From: Rhodospirillaceae bacterium CCH5-H10
GTDB taxonomy: Bacteria > Pseudomonadota > Alphaproteobacteria > Reyranellales > Reyranellaceae
Direction: 5' to 3'
Assembly: GCA_001557035.1 (NCBI GenBank)
Contig: LSKJ01000549.1
Location: 1 to 8,429, forward strand
Length of the DNA: 8,429 nucleotides
The notes beneath the pieces are model-generated. The model did no database searches and was not told the DNA's origin. It saw nothing but the letters and a program-made list of their open reading frames with translations. Made by a program: the position numbers and the translations under genes. Below, piece after piece: positions 5,367-8,429 of the stretch (position 1 is its first letter; the number at the start of each line of letters is the position of its first letter).

Positions 5367-6263
5367 ATGAACTGGCTGACCAATTTCGTCCGGCCCAAGC
5401 TGCGTGCGCTGGTCGCGCGCAAGGAAACGCCGGACAATCTCTGGGTTAAGTGCCCCAAGTGCGAACAGATGCTGTTCACACGCGACTGGGAGGCGAACCA
5501 GGAAGTCTGCAATCATTGCGGCCATCACATGCGGCTGCGGCCGATGAAGCGGCTGCCGTTCCTCTTCGACGAGGGCAAGTACGAGCTGCATCCGCTGCCG
5601 CGCGTGAATGCCGATCCGCTCAAGTTCCGCGACACCAAGCGCTACGACGCGCGCCTGAAGGAGGCCCAGGCCAAGGCCGAAGGCACGACCGACGCGCTGG
5701 TCGTGGCGAGCGGCCTGATGGGCAGCCGCCTCAGCATCGTGGCGCTGCTCGACTTCGGCTTCATGGGCGGCTCGATGGGCACCGCCGTGGGCGAGGGGCT
5801 GGTCATGGCGGCCGACCTCGCCGTCGCGCGCAAGGCGCCGCTGATCGTCTTCTCGGCCTCGGGCGGCGCACGCATGCAGGAGGGCATCCTGTCGCTGATG
5901 CAGCTCACGCGCACGACGATCGCGGTGCGCAAGGTCAAGGAAGCGGGCCTGCCCTATATCGTGGTGCTGACCGATCCGACGACCGGCGGCGTTTCGGCGT
6001 CGTTCGCCATGCTGGGCGACGTCCACATCGCCGAGCCCGACGCCATCATCGGCTTCGCCGGCCCGCGCGTGATCCAGGACACGATCCGCCAGGAACTGCC
6101 GCCGGGCTTCCAGCGCTCCGAGTACCTGCTCGAGCACGGCATGGTCGATGCCGTCGTGCATCGCCACAGGCTGCGCGAGACGTTGATCCGCATGGTCTCG
6201 CTGTTCATGGATCCGCTCGTCGTCGAAAACCGCCCTCTTGCGGTGAGCGCGCCGCGACAGTGA
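5367..6263 (+). CDS. accD: Acetyl-CoA carboxylase carboxyltransferase subunit beta
   Basis: The protein has 298 residues, the usual size. AccD pairs with AccA to move the carboxyl group from carboxybiotin to acetyl-CoA, giving malonyl-CoA, the committed step of fatty-acid synthesis in the cytosol. The N-terminal zinc ribbon is complete, with C29, C32, C48 and C51 (CPKC and CNHC pairs). The crotonase-like carboxyltransferase core shows LLDFGFMGGSMGTAVGE (127-143), SASGGARMQEG (163-173), DPTTGGVSASF (203-213) and GFAGPRVI (229-236), all typical acyl-CoA and oxyanion-site segments. The ATG at 5367 gives the conserved MNWLTNFVRPK beginning. There is no recognisable ribosome binding site. folC begins 9 bases after the stop, as in many alphaproteobacteria, so accD-folC probably form one operon; the gene expected directly upstream, trpA, is displaced by three unrelated loci. 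Identification is secure. Confidence 0.98.
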   Translation: MNWLTNFVRPKLRALVARKETPDNLWVKCPKCEQMLFTRDWEANQEVCNHCGHHMRLRPMKRLPFLFDEGKYELHPLPRVNADPLKFRDTKRYDARLKEAQAKAEGTTDALVVASGLMGSRLSIVALLDFGFMGGSMGTAVGEGLVMAADLAVARKAPLIVFSASGGARMQEGILSLMQLTRTTIAVRKVKEAGLPYIVVLTDPTTGGVSASFAMLGDVHIAEPDAIIGFAGPRVIQDTIRQELPPGFQRSEYLLEHGMVDAVVHRHRLRETLIRMVSLFMDPLVVENRPLAVSAPRQ

Positions 6264-6272
6264 GGCGCTGAC

Positions 6273-7571
6273 GTGGCCGCGAACGACCCGATCGTCCAGC
6301 GCCTGATGAGCCATCATCCGAGGGTCATCACCCTCGGACTGGAACGCATCGAGAGGCTGCTGAAGCGCCTTGGATCGCCGGAGAAGAAGCTGCCGCCGCT
6401 GGTCCATGTCGCCGGCACCAACGGCAAGGGCTCGCTGGTCGCCTATCTGCGCGCGATGGCCGAAGCAGCAGGCTATCGCGTCCACGTCTATACCTCGCCG
6501 CATCTCGTGCGCTTCAACGAGCGCATCCGCGTCGCCAGCGAGTTGATCGAGGACGACGTCCTCGACGAGCTGCTGACCGAGTGCGAGGAGGCCAACGGCG
6601 ACACGCCGATCTCCTTCTTCGACATCACCACGGCGCTCGCGTTCCTTGCGTTCTCGCGCGTGCCGGCCGAACTCGGCATCATCGAGGTCGGCATGGGTGG
6701 CCGCTTCGACAGCACCAACGTGATCGAGCCGGTCCTGTCGGCCATCACGCCGGTCGGCTACGACCACACGGGCTTTCTGGGCGACAAGCTCGAAGGCATT
6801 GCCTGGGAGAAGGCTGGCATCATCAAGCGTGCGACGCCCGCCGTGATCGGCCGGCAGCGCGAGGTCAGTGCGCAGGTCATCGAGACCGAGGCCGCCAAGC
6901 TCGCGGCGCCCCTGTTCCGCATGGGCCGCGAATGGCAGGTGACCCCGGGGGACTCGGGCTTCCGCTACGAAAGCGACCTGCTCACGCTCGACCTGCCCGC
7001 GCCGGCGCTGATCGGCGCGCACCAGATCGACAACGCGGCGACCGCGATCGCCTGCATCGAGCGGCTGCGGGCGGCGCGTTTCGACATCGGCGATACCGCA
7101 ATTCGCAAGGGGCTGGCATCGGTCGAATGGCCGGCTCGCCTGCAGCGTCTCACGAAGGGCCCATTGCCGGGCTCGCTGCCGCCCGGTTGCGAGCTGTGGC
7201 TCGACGGCGGCCACAACGAGGATTGCGGCATCGTGCTCGGCCGGATGGCGGCGGAGTGGGCGAAGGAACCGGCAGCACTGCCGCTCTATCTGATCTTCGC
7301 CATGCAGACCACCAAGGACGCCTCGGGCTTCCTGCGGCCGCTGGCGCGCTACGCCACGGCGGCGCGCGCGATCCCGTTTCCCGAAGGTCATGCCGCCTAC
7401 ACGCCGCAGGAGGCCTGTGCGAAGGCAGCCGACGTCGGGCTCGATTGCGTGCCCGCAAACGACATCGGCGCGGCGCTGGAAGACCTGTTGGCCACCCAGC
7501 CCGCGCCGATGCGCATTCTCATCTGCGGCTCGCTCTACGTCGCGGGCGAGGTCCTCGTCCGCAACGGCTGA
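6273..7571 (+). CDS. folC: Bifunctional folylpolyglutamate synthase / dihydrofolate synthase
   Basis: The protein has 432 residues, a Mur-ligase-type enzyme that adds glutamate to dihydropteroate and then to folates, using ATP, in the cytosol. Key motifs: the P-loop GTNGKGS (48-54); TSPHLVRFNERIRV (74-87); FFDITTALAF (115-124), the region carrying the acidic metal/ATP residues; GMGGRFDSTN (140-149); YDHTGFLG (163-170); GAHQIDNAATA (248-258); WPARLQRL (286-293), the linker between domains; and DGGHNEDC (311-318) in the C-terminal ligase domain. The GTG at 6273 is chosen because GAGG (6262-6265, overlapping the accD stop) lies 7 bases upstream and the N-terminus fits the family. It follows accD by 9 bases and converges with trxA across 12 bases. 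No domain is missing. Whether both activities exist cannot be read from sequence alone, but this is usual for Proteobacteria. Confidence 0.97.
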   Translation: MAANDPIVQRLMSHHPRVITLGLERIERLLKRLGSPEKKLPPLVHVAGTNGKGSLVAYLRAMAEAAGYRVHVYTSPHLVRFNERIRVASELIEDDVLDELLTECEEANGDTPISFFDITTALAFLAFSRVPAELGIIEVGMGGRFDSTNVIEPVLSAITPVGYDHTGFLGDKLEGIAWEKAGIIKRATPAVIGRQREVSAQVIETEAAKLAAPLFRMGREWQVTPGDSGFRYESDLLTLDLPAPALIGAHQIDNAATAIACIERLRAARFDIGDTAIRKGLASVEWPARLQRLTKGPLPGSLPPGCELWLDGGHNEDCGIVLGRMAAEWAKEPAALPLYLIFAMQTTKDASGFLRPLARYATAARAIPFPEGHAAYTPQEACAKAADVGLDCVPANDIGAALEDLLATQPAPMRILICGSLYVAGEVLVRNG

Positions 7572-7583
7572 GCCCGCACTGGA

Positions 7584-7901
7584 TCAGACGACGGTGTTGA
7601 TCCAGCTCACCAGCTTCTGCTTCGGTTCGGCGCCGATCTTGGTGGCGGCGACCTGGCCGTTCTTGAACAGCAGCAGGGTGGGGATCGAACGGACGCCGTA
7701 GCGCGTCGGCACCATCGGGTTCTCGTCGATGTTGACCTTCACCACCTTGAGCTTGCCATCCATCTCCTTGGAGATGTCTTCGAGCGACGGGCCGATCATG
7801 CGGCACGGGCCGCACCACTCGGCCCAGAAGTCGACGAGGACGGGCGTGTCGGATTTCAGCACTTCCTGCTCGAAGGAAGCATCGGTCGCTTTAACGGTCA
7901 T
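7584..7901 (-). CDS. trxA: Thioredoxin
   Basis: The protein has 105 residues, the classic single-domain thioredoxin length, which reduces protein disulfides (for example ribonucleotide reductase) in the cytosol with electrons from thioredoxin reductase. The active site is W29-C30-G31-P32-C33 within [14 protein letters not shown], the buried aspartate is D24, and the cis-proline is P74 in RSIPTLLLF. There is no signal peptide. The frame is open further upstream to 7991, but those 30 residues look nothing like a thioredoxin extension; the ATG at 7901 gives the normal [10 protein letters not shown] start and has GGGAG 8 bases before it. addA lies upstream on the same strand, 86 bases away, an arrangement known in alphaproteobacteria. 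It may be read both with addA and from its own promoter. Identification is secure. Confidence 0.98.
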   Translation of the reverse strand: MTVKATDASFEQEVLKSDTPVLVDFWAEWCGPCRMIGPSLEDISKEMDGKLKVVKVNIDENPMVPTRYGVRSIPTLLLFKNGQVAATKIGAEPKQKLVSWINTVV

Positions 7902-7927
7902 CGTGGGTTCTCCCAAATACGCTACAG

Positions 7928-7946
7928 GCCGGTCGGAGGGACCGGC
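7928..7946 (-). promoter_or_regulatory. Hairpin in the trxA 5' leader
   Basis: GCCGGTC (7928-7934) and GACCGGC (7940-7946) form a perfect 7-bp stem around a 5-base loop. It lies between the addA stop and the trxA ribosome binding site. No U-run follows on the minus strand, so it is not a standard terminator. It would be part of the trxA 5' untranslated region if the promoter at 7963-7991 is used, and it could serve mRNA stability. Confidence 0.35.
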
Positions 7947-7962
7947 GCCGCCCTTGCCGCAG

Positions 7963-7991
7963 AAGCTAGGAACGCACGCCCCCGGAGTCAA
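7963..7991 (-). promoter_or_regulatory. Candidate sigma70-like promoter of trxA
   Basis: Read on the minus strand, TTGACT (7991-7986) is followed by an exact 17-base spacer and TAGCTT (7968-7963). The -35 matches consensus at five of six positions; the -10 at three. The -35 overlaps the addA stop codon (7990-7988). A start near 7956 would give trxA a leader of about 54 bases containing the hairpin at 7928-7946. Confidence 0.45.
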
Positions 7992-8429
7992 GATGCGGCG
8001 GCATAAGGCATTGATTTATCTAGGGTTTCTGCAGAAATCTCCATGAGCCTGGGAGCCGCCGTCCAGAGCAGGAAAGCCCGCACCGTGCGGCCCGGATAAA
8101 TCTGCTGCAACAGGGCCCTGTAGAGCGCGAGCTGGCGGCGATAGGCCAGCGCCACGCCGTCCGCCTGCTCGGGCGGCGGGCGGTTGGTCTTGTAGTCGAC
8201 GATCAGGACTTCCGTTGCCGAGACGGCCAGGCGATCGAGCTGACCGCTGACGGTGAAGGTGCCGCGAGCGGTTTTCACCGTGCCGATCAACGGTACCTCG
8301 GCACGCGATCCCGCCGCGAACAGGGCGGCATGGGCGGGCGCCTCGGTGACGGCGAGCACCTCGGCGGTCCAGCTCTCGATGTCCTCGGTGCTGAGCTCAT
8401 GTGCCGGCTGGGCGAGGAAGCGGCGGGAT
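7988..8429 (-). CDS. addA: AddA-type helicase-nuclease, C-terminal end only (5' part beyond the window)
   Basis: The frame is open from the right edge (first full codon ending at 8428) to a TGA at 7990-7988, giving 146 C-terminal residues of a protein usually over 1,100 long. This stretch is the RecB-like nuclease domain: the substrate strand VSGQLDRL, the catalytic [12 protein letters not shown] with Asp at 8195-8197 and Lys at 8189-8191, and [12 protein letters not shown], which carries the conserved Gln and Tyr of the motif after the catalytic lysine. AddA with AddB processes double-strand breaks for RecA, the alphaproteobacterial counterpart of RecBCD. An internal GTG at 8359 is not the start, since family-like sequence ([18 protein letters not shown]) continues upstream of it. 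The position next to trxA supports the assignment. RecB cannot be fully excluded from the fragment, but the neighbourhood makes AddA much more likely. Confidence 0.9.
   Translation of the reverse strand, partial: SRRFLAQPAHELSTEDIESWTAEVLAVTEAPAHAALFAAGSRAEVPLIGTVKTARGTFTVSGQLDRLAVSATEVLIVDYKTNRPPPEQADGVALAYRRQLALYRALLQQIYPGRTVRAFLLWTAAPRLMEISAETLDKSMPYAAAS

Noticed and set aside
4135..5370. A 411-codon plus-strand frame overlapping the carboxypeptidase
   Set aside because: The protein is extremely Arg/Gly/Ala-rich, as expected from a +1/+2 shadow, while the other frame carries the SLTK, SAN and KTG motifs.
5310..7391. A 693-codon open frame on the minus strand opposite accD and folC
   Set aside because: It is the shadow of two firmly identified genes in high-GC DNA. 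Its translation is a low-information mix of Arg, Asp, His, Gln and Ala with no domain or motif, and it crosses a gene boundary.
7902..7991. A 30-residue N-terminal extension of thioredoxin
   Set aside because: It has no thioredoxin-like or signal-peptide character, and a good ribosome binding site precedes the ATG at 7901.
1..8429. tRNA, rRNA, CRISPR arrays, insertion sequences, attachment sites and phage genes
   Set aside because: No cloverleaf, no repeated spacers, no transposase or integrase motifs and no long direct or inverted repeats flank the kinase cassette; none can be supported.

Overview
The window comes from a high-GC bacterial chromosome, almost certainly an alphaproteobacterium. 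The evidence is the gene set trpB-trpA ... accD-folC ... trxA-addA, which is a familiar alphaproteobacterial neighbourhood (usually trpF-trpB-trpA-accD-folC, with trxA and addA next to it), together with protein sequences that look alphaproteobacterial throughout. I cannot name the genus. Coding density is very high. No stretch over 300 bases lacks a gene, and I see no rRNA, tRNA, CRISPR array, insertion sequence or classical terminator.

Layout, left to right. (1) Bases 1-435 hold the 3' part of a Rid/YjgF-family gene that lacks the arginine needed for imine deaminase activity and carries a lysine/alanine-rich tail. (2) Bases 494-2544 hold trpB and trpA, 2 bases apart, the last two steps of tryptophan synthesis. 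(3) Bases 2593-3383 hold a two-gene cassette of visibly lower GC: a 62-residue unknown protein overlapping by 4 bases a zeta-toxin-like P-loop kinase. It resembles a toxin-antitoxin operon and is the most interesting accessory element here. (4) Bases 3393-4043 on the minus strand hold a GloC/YcbL-type metallo-hydrolase. Divergent from it at 4085-5329 is a periplasmic D-Ala-D-Ala carboxypeptidase whose C-terminus looks like a degenerate SPOR domain. (5) Bases 5367-7571 hold accD and folC, as expected for the ancestral cluster. (6) Bases 7584-8429 on the minus strand hold trxA and the 3' end of addA, which runs off the right edge.

Most of the window is housekeeping: tryptophan, fatty-acid and folate synthesis, thiol redox, recombinational repair and cell-wall trimming. 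What departs from the expected is the break between trpA and accD, which now holds the kinase cassette, gloC and the carboxypeptidase, and a Rid-like gene next to trpB where trpF is usually found. Two genes (the 62-residue ORF and accD) lack a Shine-Dalgarno sequence and have a promoter-like -10 element about 6 bases before the start codon, a pattern compatible with leaderless mRNAs. All functional statements rest on reading motifs by eye; no database search was run.
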